Source of the DNA: Auriscalpium vulgare
Taxonomy: Eukaryota > Basidiomycota > Agaricomycetes > Russulales > Auriscalpiaceae
DNA length: 64,000 bases
NCBI GenBank assembly: GCA_019915015.1
Contig: JAHBBC010000034.1
Coordinates: forward strand, 248,001 to 312,000
Direction of reading: 5' to 3'
Below the pieces are notes generated by a model. That model searched no databases. It saw nothing but the letters and a program-made list of their open reading frames with translations, and was not told the origin of the DNA. Position numbers and translations under genes: made by a program. Positions 46,218-57,213 of this stretch are shown here, piece by piece (the first letter of the stretch is position 1; each line of letters begins with the position of its first letter).

Positions 46218-47648
46218 ATGTCAGATCGCAACGTATCAGGTGTGTGTATAGACACACAGATTGATATTGTATGCTGATGGATTCTTGGCGATGATGCCCG
46301 TGAAGACCTCAGTACAAACTTGGCCGGGTTCGCGCTCACCGATTCAAATCCCCTGGCGGACATACTGCGGGCATCGCAAGCAGTGAGCAATTACTACCAC
46401 CTTCAATCGAGACTTGCATCAATTTGAGACCTAGACGCCGACAGTCCACCTTCCGCTCGAATTATGGGCGAAAATATTTGAGTTCTCGGCTTTCGTCCCT
46501 GGCCTCCTGGACGTAGACGTTCCGGACCCGTTCGATACTCCCACCGCGTTGACGCCGAACAAGCCATGGGATAGCAAACAACTTGAAGGAGCACTGCGCA
46601 GCCTGCAGTGGATTGTCCGCGTCTGCAAGGACTGGCATGCGCTGGCCACTCCCTTTCTCTACCGAACAGTCGTCATCAAACGTCGGGTGGATATCGATTG
46701 CCTTCAATCGGCCTTGGAAGCATCTGCTGCTCGTGCAAAGGCTACGGAGGAACCCGCCCTCGGTTCAAGAGTTCGTCATTTGGCGGTGCTCAGCAGGCAG
46801 TCACCCGAGAAAGCGCTGCCACTCGCACGATACTTCCCGAATCTTGAAATCCTCACGGTAGACAGCTACGCTGCCTCGTCTGTGTCGGGCATGAAAATCT
46901 TGACGCAGTCGTGCGGAGCATCGCTCCTCAAGCTGCACATTCATGGCAGCTTCTATGCGCAGCACTATGCGGACGCCATCTTGCCAATGATGCCACAATT
47001 GCGCACGTTAATATGTACCGAACCCCAACTCCCGCTCGCCTTCTCCCGGCCACCGAAGCTTGTGTGCTTGAACATCGATGCCACGAAGCCGTACGACGCC
47101 GAAGTGACCTACTACGAGCCCTTGCCGTGCGTTCGTCACGCCGTCCTCGAGTTCCCGGAGCCAGGCTGGCAACGAAGCCTGTTCGCGTCCCGACCTTCTT
47201 GGTCCAAATTTATCGCCTTTCAGGGACACCTCCTGACAACTCTGCACATCAATTTTGCATCCAAGTACTCGCGTACCGTCTTGACAAGTATCGTACGCGG
47301 GTGCGCGAACCTCAACACCTCATCCTCTACCTCCCCGAATTACCGGCTCGCCTCGGCTCCTTACAGCGCGTGCCATGTCTGGCCCTTCATTTCGAAAAGC
47401 CCCCTGGCGGCGAGGGACGGCCTCCATCAGCCCTCGTGCGCTCGCTGCTAAGACTGGACTACTCATCTCCGAGAGTGGTGCGCTTGTTAAATTCCGAGAC
47501 CGCGCAAGTCTTCCGGGCGACATTGGGAGACGAGGACGTTCACTCGGAGCTCCGGCAAATGATCGCCGCCGGCGCACTGCGACTGCAAGACCCCAATGGG
47601 CGCCTGCTAGGGCCCGAATACGGCCTGCTTGGTGCGATCAGTTGGTGA
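46218..47648 (+). CDS. F-box protein with a frame break near 47315
   Basis: Exons 46218-46239, 46306-46382 and 46435 onward. The F-box is LPLELWAKIFEFSAFVPGLL, followed by WIVRVCKDWHALATPFLYR, then LRR-like segments (FPNLEILTV, MPQLRTLI). It is closely related to the intact single-exon F-box gene at 60.6-61.9 kb. In that paralogue GCPNLAHLILYF is continuous; here GCANL is followed by HLILYL in another frame, so one base is missing near 47314-47316. The uncorrected frame stops at 47451. A GT-AG pair at 47293-47366 (74 bp) would restore the frame to 47648 and give 412 residues without that repeat. Either splicing rescues the gene or it is a young pseudogene. Confidence 0.65.
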
Positions 47649-48032
47649 ATACTTCATCGATTCAGAGTATCACGGTCACTTTCACTATGGCAAGCAATCC
47701 TCGTCTGCTTGTGCACGCTTGAGTAACAGATCTTGTTACACTGCAGACACGGTATCCATCGCTATGTTTTCGCTTCCTGCATTGTATTCTAGAGCCGTGA
47801 GCTAGCTATCCCTATATCTAAAGTATTCAGCTTGCTCTTTGCCTGCTCGTCACTGCGATTTGCAGCTGGTCACCAGTCCAATTTTCAAGGTATCCCAGAT
47901 TCCCAGCCGCCTCAAAATGTTGCCCGTGGGAAGCACGTACAATCAGAGGCATCAGATTAGATTACGCTTTTGTCACGCCAATATACTAGTCCCGATTCCA
48001 CCACAGTCATCCCTTTCAATCTCTCATTCGCT
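47649..48032. other. Spacer between the F-box and CCDC124 genes
   Basis: No gene or repeat is seen. Confidence 0.4.
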
Positions 48033-49127
48033 ATGGCACCGAAAGGCGGGAACGCGAAGAAGGAGGGCGGGCGGGCGAAGAAGGCTGAGAATGAGGCGAA
48101 GAAACAACAAGTAGCCGCCGACGCTAAGGTCTGTGCCGCACTCATCCTGCTACCCATCCTAACCGCGCTTCGTAGGAGCGTACTGAGGCATCCAAGTGGT
48201 CTGACGGTGCGAAGTCCGCCAAGGCCTCCAAAGAAGAAAAGGAAGAGAAGCGGCTCGCCGACCTTGCGCGCAAGGCGGAGAACGCGCGGCTCCTCGCAGA
48301 GGAGGAGAAGGCAGCGCCTGTGAAGAAGGCTGCACCCAAGGCGGGTGCGAAGAAGGCCGCCGCGAAGAAAGAGCGGCCTGCGGGGCCGGGCGCGATTGCT
48401 GCTGGGGGTGGTCTCGCTGCAACGGAGACGAGCGGCGAGGAGAAGGCTGGAGCAGAGAAGGAGGTGGAGAGCTACGCGGCGACGGGCATCGATAATGCGC
48501 TGGACCTGCTGGAAGTGGTCACTGCGAAGATGGACAAGGCAAGTGTGGGTAACCAGGCGGCGGGCATCGAGCGCCATCCGGAGGTGCGTCCGTCTGTCTT
48601 ACCAGGCTTGGTGTGGTGCTGATCATATCTTGGTTTGGCTCTGCTGTGTAGCGTCGGTTCAAGGTGAGCTATTTGACTTTCTATTCGTGGATGGTAGTAC
48701 AGCATGCTGATTTGCGAATGCATAGGCTTCGTTCGAAGCATACCAAGAGCGCGAACTTCCTAACGTCCGCGCTGAAGTAGGTGCCTCCCTCAGTACACAT
48801 CTCATCGTTTACAAATATGACCCACAGCACCCCGGCCTGCGCCTACAACAGTACAAGGTGAGCTCTATGTCTACACGGACTTTGATCGGTGTTGATTCGT
48901 CCGCCTGTCTGTTGCAGGACCTGCTATTCAAGCAGTTCCAGAAGTCCCCTGAGAATCCGTACGTAGTTCAAATGATCGTCTCACTTATCCGTGCTGCTCT
49001 GATGATGGCGTTGTGTAGGTTCAATCAGGTGACGGTGGCGTACGATGCCTCGAAGGATGACAAGGTATCCGCGCTCAAGAAGCGGCAGACCGAAGTCGCG
49101 GAGCGTCTCCGCGACTCTGCAAACTAG
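48033..49127 (+). CDS. CCDC124/Lso2-family ribosome-binding coiled-coil protein
   Basis: Seven exons: 48033-48128, 48176-48583, 48652-48663, 48726-48776, 48828-48857, 48918-48958, 49019-49127. They give 248 residues. The Lys/Ala/Glu-rich N-terminal half (MAPKGGNAKKEGG, SAKASKEEKEEKRLADLA) forms a long basic coiled coil. The C-terminal half has the family signature HPERRFKASFEAYQEREL, then HPGLRLQQYKDLLFKQ and KSPENPFNQ. CCDC124 and yeast Lso2 bind idle 80S ribosomes and help recovery from stationary phase. Exon 3 is a 12-nt microexon encoding RRFK, needed to rebuild the conserved motif, so I trust it. Confidence 0.92.
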
Positions 49128-49513
49128 AAGGCTTTGCCCTCTGTGGAACTTTCAGTTATACTTGGAAAGTGGAGTGCGATGAGTGACATGTGCCGCCAGA
49201 GAATGGAATGCGTAGGTGTATGAGTTGAAAGTATACATGTAGGTTGTGTTCACATTCATTTTGCCTCCAATCTGATCGCCGCACGGTGGGCGGCCCCGAG
49301 CCCCCCCTCGCCTCTTCAAACACACCCTGGATCGAGACTTCCGATATGCCACCCTTACGTCACCGGGTAGTATCTACGTTGGGATCTGTTTCATAACCTC
49401 GCTTACGCTGATTTGGCTGGCGAAATCCCGTCCAACCCGACGTTACCCGCCATAAATACAGACAGATGTGGACGTCGATTCACACCCACCAGCTCTTCAA
49501 CGTCTTCATCACC
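49128..49513. other. Spacer with the P450 promoter
   Basis: An ATAAATA motif at 49452-49458 is the probable TATA element of the P450 gene. Nothing else is seen. Confidence 0.5.
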
Positions 49514-51889
49514 ATGGTGCCACCCTCCTTCGCGGTTGTGGCTCTCCTCCCTCTGGTCGGGTTATTGACTTCGGTCGTCAGTCTCGTGTTCTTCGCAGTG
49601 CGACACAGATTTCGGCAGCTCCCCCTACGGGCGATCCCCGGTCCTCCACGGGCGTCCTTTGTGGAAGGTACGTCCGTCATGCCGTACGAGCTTACGAGGC
49701 TTCGTACTAGCGTATTACCCTAGGTAATCTTGGCCAGATGTATAATCCCCAGGCGAAGGCATTCCATAGGCACCTCACCAAGACCTACGGGGATATCATC
49801 AAGATCAACGGACTACTTGGTGTACACTCGCTCGCTGTTTCGCAGATGCCCAGTAGTTAACTTGCACAAACAGGATATACAAATCCAGGTCGCTGATCCA
49901 AGGGCCTGCCAAAGTATCTTGCAAGAGCACGACGTGTTCGAAATGGCTCCGTGGTTTCTCGAGTACGTACATCGCTTCTAAGACCATTCTGGACTGCCGA
50001 CCTAGTCGTCAAATCGTCTACTAGGATGAACCGTCACGTCCTCGGAAATGGCTTGTTCTCTACGACGGGTCTGTTCAAGTCTTGACATTGAAAAATACCT
50101 CACGGATCTGACTGTGGTCACCTACTCATGACCTGCAGGACCTCACCACCGGAAGCAGCGCAAGATGCTCAATCCGATGTTCTCGACCAAAAATATGCGC
50201 TCCATGACACCGATCTTCCAGAAAGTCACTCTTGAGGTAGGAATTTCGATCTATCAAGTTCGTTTGAGTGGCATTGAGCATCGGTTATCGCAGCTCGAAG
50301 ATGTTCTGAGTTTGAAGGTTAAATCGGGACCGCAAGAGCTCGACATGATGGAGTGGGTAGAGCGCATTGCCCTTGAACTCGTCGCGCAAGGTGGACTCGG
50401 TTACTCATTCGGGAGCCTCGAAGGGGAAAGCAACAGATTCAGACTGGCGCTAAAAGATTTCCTGTGAGTGAATATCCTCCTGGCAGCGGAATTGTCTTTG
50501 ACTGTTGAATAACAGTCCGGGCGTCTCGGGAATCATGCTCTGGTGCATGAATTTCCACCGGGTCTCCATGTTACCTGCAAGTTTCCTCCGTGCCGTGGCG
50601 TCGTGGCTCCCATGGCCGAGCCTGCATAGGGTCATCGGCATCGTCGATGTTATGAGCGCTCACGCCAAGGCGGTCTTTGAAAACAAAAAATCTTTGCTAG
50701 ATAAAGGTGATGTCGAGACGGTGCATCAGATTGGGGAGGGAAGGGACATCATCAGCATCCTTTGTACGTCTGGCAATGCTTCTGGTTTTTGTCACTAACA
50801 TGTCTTCTGTGAACAGTGAAGGCTAACATGAGCGCCACCGACGAGGATAGACTTCCCGAGGAAGAAATTCTCGCGCAAATGAAGTGAGTCGCGATCTTTG
50901 GCAGTTGATTTGCAGGAGCTAACTAGTGAAAAGCACGTTCTTGTTCGCAGGCACGGATACAACTTCGGCAGCACTTTCTCGTGTCCTATACCTTTTGTCG
51001 GAGAACCAGGATGTGCAAACGAGGCTTCGTCAAGAGCTGCTCGAGGCGCAGAGTACAGCAGACGGCGGGCAGCTCGGGTTCGACGAGCTTGCTGCACTTC
51101 CATACCTAGAAGCCGTGTGCCGCGAGAGCCTCCGGGTGTGAGTTTGTCCTGCGTTTTAGGCTTATTCACAGCTCATCGTTCCATCAGTTTCCCTCCTGTT
51201 ACATTCGTGAACCGAACGTAAGTCACCTGCGTTTTCAGCTCGTCTTGTTCAGCTCTAACCTGCTTCTTCAGGTGCCGCAAGGACATCTTTGTTCCCTTGG
51301 GTCATCCGATCGAAACGTCGACCGGCGATGTTCTGAATTCGCTCTACGTGCCGAACGGCACTGACGTTGCCATTAACATCCTCGCCATGAACCTCTCAAC
51401 GGCCATTTGGGGGCCTGATGCGGAGGAGTGGAAACCAGAGCGATGGCTGGCGCCTCTGCCGGAGACGGTGGAGGAAGCACGCATCCCGGGAGTTTATGCT
51501 AATACGTTAGTCATGAGCAGCGCGACGCTGCGCCACACACTAATTTCTGCTTATTTTTAGAATGACTTTCCTCGGTGGATCGAGATCGTGCATGTAAGTA
51601 GTTGGCTCCCTTCTGCTTCTGGATACTCACGCTTTCCGCAGCGGCTTCAAGTTTTCGCAGCTAGGATTGAGTAAGTTTATCTGTGCTCGTAAATTCCGGG
51701 CTTCGTGCCAACTTACATTCGAACGCTTTAGAAGTAACACTGGCCCAGCTCATCCCATCCTTCCGCTTCTCGCCTTCAAAGAAGGAAGAGGTTGAGTGGC
51801 GATTCGGCGTGACCACTATCCCCGGTGTCAAAGGTTGCGATGCCTTGGATCCGAAGCTGCCAATGATGGTGGAGAGGGTTGAAAATTGA
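49514..51889 (+). CDS. Cytochrome P450 monooxygenase
   Basis: Fourteen exons: 49514-49667, 49724-49821, 49874-49962, 50025-50068, 50139-50236, 50294-50463, 50516-50763, 50817-50883, 50934-51137, 51188-51217, 51272-51505, 51561-51593, 51642-51670, 51732-51889. They give 551 residues. An N-terminal ER anchor (FAVVALLPLVGLLTSVVSLV) and hinge AIPGPPR precede the I-helix AGTDTTS (328-334), ESLR (387-390), KPERW (about 455) and the haem loop FLGGSRSCIG with thiolate Cys489, split by two short introns. The start at 49514 is preferred over an in-frame ATG at 49466, which lies only 8 bp after the TATA element. The substrate cannot be told from sequence. No biosynthetic cluster partners are adjacent. 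Confidence 0.9.
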
Positions 51890-52191
51890 CGACTTCAGAA
51901 AACGTCGAACGTCGTCAATGTTCAACGTTCGCTATAATTCATCATCTTATGCAACGTATCTGGGGAAAGCAATAATGTTGAGATTGCGCGAATGTTGACG
52001 TCGAACGTTGTCAATGTCAACGTTCGCTGTGATTTATCGAAAGAACGTAGCGGATTTGCGGAAGAAATACTACAAAGATTACGTCATCTGACAAATCTCT
52101 TATAAGGCCTCTGCGCCGCAAGACTGCCAACGCCGACGCCTCCACTCCCCTCACCCCCATCGCACTCTCATCCTTATCTCACGCTTCCACG
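51890..52191. repeat. Spacer with two palindromic repeats
   Basis: Two near-identical segments at 51906-51931 and 52002-52026 (CGAACGT...CAATGT...ACGTTCG) are direct repeats of each other, each palindromic at its ends. Both lie between the P450 stop and the calcipressin start. They may be regulatory sites or terminator-like hairpins. Confidence 0.55.
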
Positions 52192-52980
52192 ATGCCTAGC
52201 ATAGAGGTGACTACACCGCCATCGCCGCCTGCACAGTCGACCTCGCGCGCGGACACACCAACGCCAACAAACACCCTCGTCATCGCACAACTCCCCGCAG
52301 CATTCTTCCACCCCCCCGTCATGCACGCGCTGCGCGACCACTTTGAGACTTATGGCGCCGTGCACACTTGGGCCCCGATCCGAGCATTTTCCCGCATCAT
52401 CCTCGTGTACTTCGAGGAGGAAGACGCCGAGGAGGCGAAAATGCACTGTGATGGGCTTGTCATCGACTCTACCCATGAGTCGTACGTCCTTTCCTCCTTT
52501 CGCAATTTGAACGATGGTGCTCATTCCCACTGCTTCGACAGTGCACAGTTTACCCTTCGTGTCTTCCGCGGCACGCACACGACGCTCACGCCCTCGACCC
52601 CGCCGACCGGTCCGAACATGAAATACCTACAACCACCCGCGATCGAGAAGAATTTTCTCATTTCTCCGCCGGGCTCGCCGCCTGTCGGCTGGGAGCCCGT
52701 CAAGGAGGACCCGCCGAATGCGACGCCGCTCGCGGAAGACCTCATCTCTGCGCTGCGCAAGCTCGAGCTCGCGCGCCGAACGCCAGGCGGCCTCGAGGTG
52801 CTGCTCGACCCAGAAGATGGGGCGGGGATTGGCGTGTATGTCGAGGATTGCGACGAACCGTGGGGGAATGGGGAGGACGATGAGGAAGGGCAGGTGGATT
52901 GGGCCTATGGCGCGGATAATCCCTCAAGGCAGTGGAAGCCCGTGCCGACAGCGCTACCACCTGTGCCGATCCGGTCGTAG
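52192..52980 (+). CDS. RCN1: Calcipressin, regulator of calcineurin
   Basis: Two exons, 52192-52481 and 52542-52980, give 242 residues. An RRM-like N-terminal fold (TLVIAQLPAAFF, HFETYGAVHTWAPIRAFSRIILVYF) is followed by the family signature FLISPPGSPPVGW, the phospho-degron/calcineurin-docking motif of RCAN proteins. An acidic C-terminal tail ends in PVPTALPPVPIRS. The protein binds and modulates the phosphatase calcineurin. The 60-bp intron is a multiple of three without stops, so the unspliced frame is also open (262 residues); the spliced form THESAQFTLRVF is what the family predicts. Confidence 0.9.
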   Translation: MPSIEVTTPPSPPAQSTSRADTPTPTNTLVIAQLPAAFFHPPVMHALRDHFETYGAVHTWAPIRAFSRIILVYFEEEDAEEAKMHCDGLVIDSTHESYVLSSFRNLNDGAHSHCFDSAQFTLRVFRGTHTTLTPSTPPTGPNMKYLQPPAIEKNFLISPPGSPPVGWEPVKEDPPNATPLAEDLISALRKLELARRTPGGLEVLLDPEDGAGIGVYVEDCDEPWGNGEDDEEGQVDWAYGADNPSRQWKPVPTALPPVPIRS

Positions 52981-53964
52981 ATGGATTGTATGCTCGTTCA
53001 TGTTTTGGTGAGCAGCTTTTTTTCGGCCATGACTACCCCCGTTTCTCGTGATGATCCATTCTCAGACCTGTACCGAACCCTCGCGGGTCTGCGGATACTC
53101 CATATTGCCTTTTTATCTGATCTTCTCTTCTTCTGTCCTGCCGATGTCCTCCATCTAACCATTTTCTCTAGCTTTTTTTACGCCGGCCTTCGCTATCCCA
53201 TATATCATCGTGAGTCCCTCCCACCTCCCCCTCATACCCCACCTGCGCCAATAAGATGAACACAATTCAGACCTGTTCTGCATCTCTGTGGAGACAGCCT
53301 CATATTGCCTTTTTTTCTGACCCATTCCTTGCTCTTTGGTCTACTTGACTGTTATGCGCCTGATCGCTGACAACCCGCCTGCAGCCGCGAAACACATGTA
53401 CTTATACCCTCTCATGGCGCCGGCATTCTCCTGCTATCTGTATCCCAGTTGTATCAACATTGTACGTTTGATTTGTATAGATGAGGTAGTACAAGTACTG
53501 TGTGCTGTTTGTTTTCTCCGTGTAATCAACGGACTGTTTTATGATTTTCCACTTTACGAGAGCGGTACCGGCAATTTCCGTTCAAGAGCAGGTGGTGACG
53601 ACAAACCGCTCAGCGCCATCATCACCCAGCTGTAGTTCCCGACAATTCACAAGCAACTCACTCCGACTCATCGACATCGCTGGGATGTGGCAAACTCATC
53701 GGTAGATTGCCGAGATTGCCCTCCTTGGGTGGCTGTGCACAAGCATATCAGATGTCCAGCGGTACCTCGGGCAGAATTTCCGGTCATGCATGGCGGCCAC
53801 GAGGCAGCTCCTCGCTTTCCTCTGACTGTCATCTGAGCACAGGTTCGCAGCCTCAGCGCGAAAGCCTTGCTGGTATATATTAGCACTCCCGATCGACTTC
53901 CTGGGCTCTTCGTATCCTCTATTCCTACCCTTGCACCGCTTGCACCGAACCGTAGCGTTGTTCC
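52981..53964. other. Gene-poor pyrimidine-rich stretch
   Basis: T/C-rich sequence with a repeated CATATTGCCTTTTT phrase at about 53100 and 53300. No gene can be supported. Confidence 0.4.
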
Positions 53965-54786
53965 ATGGCAGCTGACAACATCCGGGTAGATCGCTGGGCG
54001 AACGGTAGCTCTTGTGTGTGGCATATCAATTTTCTTTGCTTCCCCACTGACATTGAACTCGCAGACGGCCCCGTACTATCCCAGATCGATCTCTATCTAC
54101 TCAAGCCGACGCTACAGATCCACCCCATCCTCACCAAGCAGCACCCATTCATCCTCATCTTCAACATCCTCACGGGCTACACCGGAGGATTCAACGAACA
54201 GCAAACGGACCACGACCACCCGTTCACGCAGGTGCAAGAGCCCGCGACGCTCCCGCGCGTCCAGGAGCTGTACGTTGTCACAGAGCGCAGCCCCTGGTGC
54301 GTGCATGTGCGCAATGATGCCGGCGTCACACTAGGCGACATCTGTTCGCAGATGCATAAGGAGTGCGTGCCCGTTTTGCTTCATTCCTGCATGTTTTGAC
54401 AGTATGCGTGCTGTTACAGTTACACCGAGAACATAATCACAGACGCGGAGCTCGCGGCGACCCAGCCGCGCATGCAGGAGCGCATCAAGCAGGTCGCCCA
54501 GCGCAACGCCGCGAGCGCGGGCGCACCAGGGCCGCAATGGGGTGGGTTCTACGGCGGTGGGGCGCCGCCGCCGCCGCTCGGCCGCCTCAAGCGTGTCGGT
54601 GAGCACCTATCATCGCCTCATACGCGCAGTATGCTTGCTGATGCAAATGCGTGCTGTGCGCCAGACTGGCTGTGTGAGGCGCACTACTTCGACCTCGTCA
54701 CGCGGGACGATCGGTACTCGGAGGCGCGCCTGGGCTTCTCCGCGCCGAACATCTTCATTATGAAGCTCGAGACGTATGCAAACTAG
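53965..54786 (+). CDS. DUF6699-family protein 1
   Basis: Four exons, 53965-54004, 54065-54362, 54420-54598, 54665-54786, give 212 residues. The fold marks of this basidiomycete-expanded family are visible: a start strand (VLSQIDLYLLKPTLQIHP), PATLPRVQELYVVTERSPW, the VHVRNDAGVTLGDI segment, and a closing strand (LGFSAPNIFIMKLE). Function is unknown. A Gly/Pro loop (GGFYGGGAPPPP) sits between the helices. A second, larger member lies 0.9 kb downstream on the same strand. Confidence 0.75.
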
Positions 54787-55655
54787 TAGATGTATTTGGT
54801 TACCTAGGAGTTTGTGCTGTGTCGGCAATTGTATCTTTTTATGTAGCCTCATATACCAGTAACGTACGTGGAACAATATCGGAATCGAGCGTGGTGACTG
54901 CATGGTGATGAAGGGAAAATTTCAAGCACTCCATTTAGCGTATTTGGGTGGGGCGGCGGGGGACATTTCATCAAATCAGTTACTGCAGTAAGTTATGCGG
55001 AGTTCAACATGACAGGCTTGATCCTTCCGTGTCATTTTGTGTCTTGCAGTCCCACAAAAGTTTTACAGGCCCATTGACTCAGAAACAGCAGTATAGAACG
55101 GTGACACTAGGCTCACTGGCACTAGCGCGACGCGAAAACCACGTGCACAATGCTCACGTCCACGTGATCAACACGTGTTTCGGCGTCGCCGCCTTTTCGC
55201 TCGTCGCCGACATCCGAGGCGCCGTCGTCGAGCTCCTTGCTCCCCGCCACCATTTTATTCTCCAAGCTGTCTGCTTTTGTATCGACCTGATCGCTGGTTC
55301 TGCAGCGCACCAGCACAAAAAGCCCAGTAAGGAAGGTAGACCTTGCCCTGCACCCTGACCCATCTTTGTCCCGCGCTCGACACTTCGACTGCCGCCCACA
55401 TACCCTTGCACCCACGCACCTCGACAACGTGTCTGCCACCTGCGCATCTGCAGCTTGCTCCTCGACGATATACTCGGCTCTGCCACGCGGTCGAGATCCG
55501 AGTGGCGAGGCAGCGCCGAACACCGCTTCGGTATATTTGTTTTGGGCTGTGTGGTACGTCGCCCGAGTCAAGTTCTCTACGTCCCCGGTGTAGGAGCCGA
55601 CACCGCTCTCTTTCCTCAGCTCCCCCTCATAGCCTCCCACGCCCGCTAGCCCGCC
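54787..55655. other. Spacer between DUF6699 genes
   Basis: A 172-residue minus-strand frame (55122-55640) is low-complexity and without a domain; I regard it as chance. A probable promoter for the downstream gene lies here. Confidence 0.45.
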
Positions 55656-57213
55656 ATGCCGGACTCAGAGCCCGTCACACCATTCATTCCGCCCTTCGAA
55701 ATTGGCGGTTCCGCATCTCCCATTAGGCCGAACGTCATCCCGCCAAACGCCGTTCCTACTTGGTCGCCGTCAGTCAGTCAGGTATGTCTCGTACACCTCT
55801 CTTTCTCACTCATCCACCGACCGCCGTGTAGCAGGCACCCCCGTCCGCACACCCCGCCTACCTCTCGCCGTACGGCATGCCCTACGTGCATCCCGCAAGC
55901 ATGCAAACGCCATCCTCGTATTTCATGCCCAATGTCCAGCTGCCCCAGGACGCCGCGGGCGGAGCCCCGCCCCCATTGCAGCACTCCCACAGCCAGGGCC
56001 CGCCGCCGGGCGCGTACCCCCCGCCACAGCACGCGCCCCCGCACTCAGGGCCGCCGCCAGGCTTCTCTGCTGACTGGACGGGCTTCCAGCCGCAGCACGG
56101 GATGCCGCCGCCCGCCGCCGCGGGCTTCACGCCGTACGCACCGCCAGGCGCGCCGCCGCCGTGGCAGACGCCGGGCTACGCGACGGGCTACTCAGCATAC
56201 CAGACCCCGCTCCCGCCAACATTTCCGCCACAGCACTTCGGCATGCCGCCTGGCAGTGCGACGTGGGCACCGCCATTCCAGACGCCGCTGCAGGGCTTCG
56301 CGACGCCGGGAACGCCGTACGGGCACAATCCGTATGGTTCGCCACCTTGGGGACACCCTGGCATGGCACCGCCGCAGCAAGCCCCGGGGCGGCCGCGCCA
56401 GCCAGAGCGGCGCGCGGACCGCGTCGACAAACTGAGTCCATTTGCCGCGGGACCGCATTGTGCGTTTCCATTCCATTGCAATGCCCTTCGTGCACTGGCT
56501 GACGTGCATGCTACCTTGCAGACGGTCCTGTGCTCACGCCCATGCTCGTGAAAGCGGTGCGCGTCAGCCTGCAGGTGAACCCCCTGCTCATGCCGCCGGC
56601 GGACGAGGAGCGCGCGTACCTCAAATGGAATATGCTGTTCTCGACCTCGCACTGTCAGCGCTCCACCGACCCCTCGCATCGCTCCTGGAGCGTCGGCCGC
56701 GACGAGCCCGCGACGTTCCCGCGCGTGTCCACGCTCACGCTCATCTCGCGCACGCTGCCGTGGCTCATCACCGTCGCGCCGTCGAACCCCACGATTGGCG
56801 TGACGTGCGGGGACATCGTCGAGCAGCTGTCCGAGTTCATGCAGCGGCGCATGCGCAAGGAGGACTACGAGGGCGCGCAGGGCGAGCGCAGGCGCCTCAT
56901 CCGCACGGCCTACCACCACAACCGCTCCCGCTCGTCCGGCGTGCCCGGCGGGCGCCTCGGCGACGGGCTGAAGCGTCTCGACTGGCTCGGTACGCAGACG
57001 ATGTGGGGCGGGGTGCAGCGCAACGACGCCTTCGTCAGCGATCGCCATTCGGTCGCGCTGCCGTGCACGCTCGAGCTCGTGTGCCTCGAGCGTCCGCTCA
57101 TGTACGAGGATGAGGTGCAGGAGGAGCCCCAGAGGAGGCGGGATTCGAGCAGGCATCGCTCGCGGTCGCGGGCGGGCTCGAGGCCCTCGAGCTCGCTGGA
57201 TGATTCGCCGTAG
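55656..57213 (+). CDS. DUF6699-family protein 2 with a Pro/Gly-rich N-terminus
   Basis: Three exons, 55656-55781, 55835-56459, 56522-57213, give 480 residues. The N-terminal half is a Pro/Gly/Gln/Tyr-rich disordered region (runs such as PPPGAYPPPQHAPPHSGPPP). The C-terminal half carries the DUF6699 pattern: VLTPMLVKAVRVSLQVNP, LKWNMLF, FPRVSTLTLISRTLPWLI, and TIGVTCGDIVEQLSEFM. It ends with an Arg/Ser tail (RHRSRSRAGSR). Function is unknown; the SR-like tail and disordered head would suit a nuclear or RNA-associated role, but that is inference. Confidence 0.78.

Noticed and set aside
47957..48577. 206-residue minus-strand ORF
   Set aside because: Antisense to CCDC124 exon 2; Leu/Arg-rich mirror of Lys/Ala codons.
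55122..55640. 172-residue minus-strand ORF
   Set aside because: No domain, no splice partners, biased composition, and it overlaps the likely promoter of the downstream DUF6699 gene.
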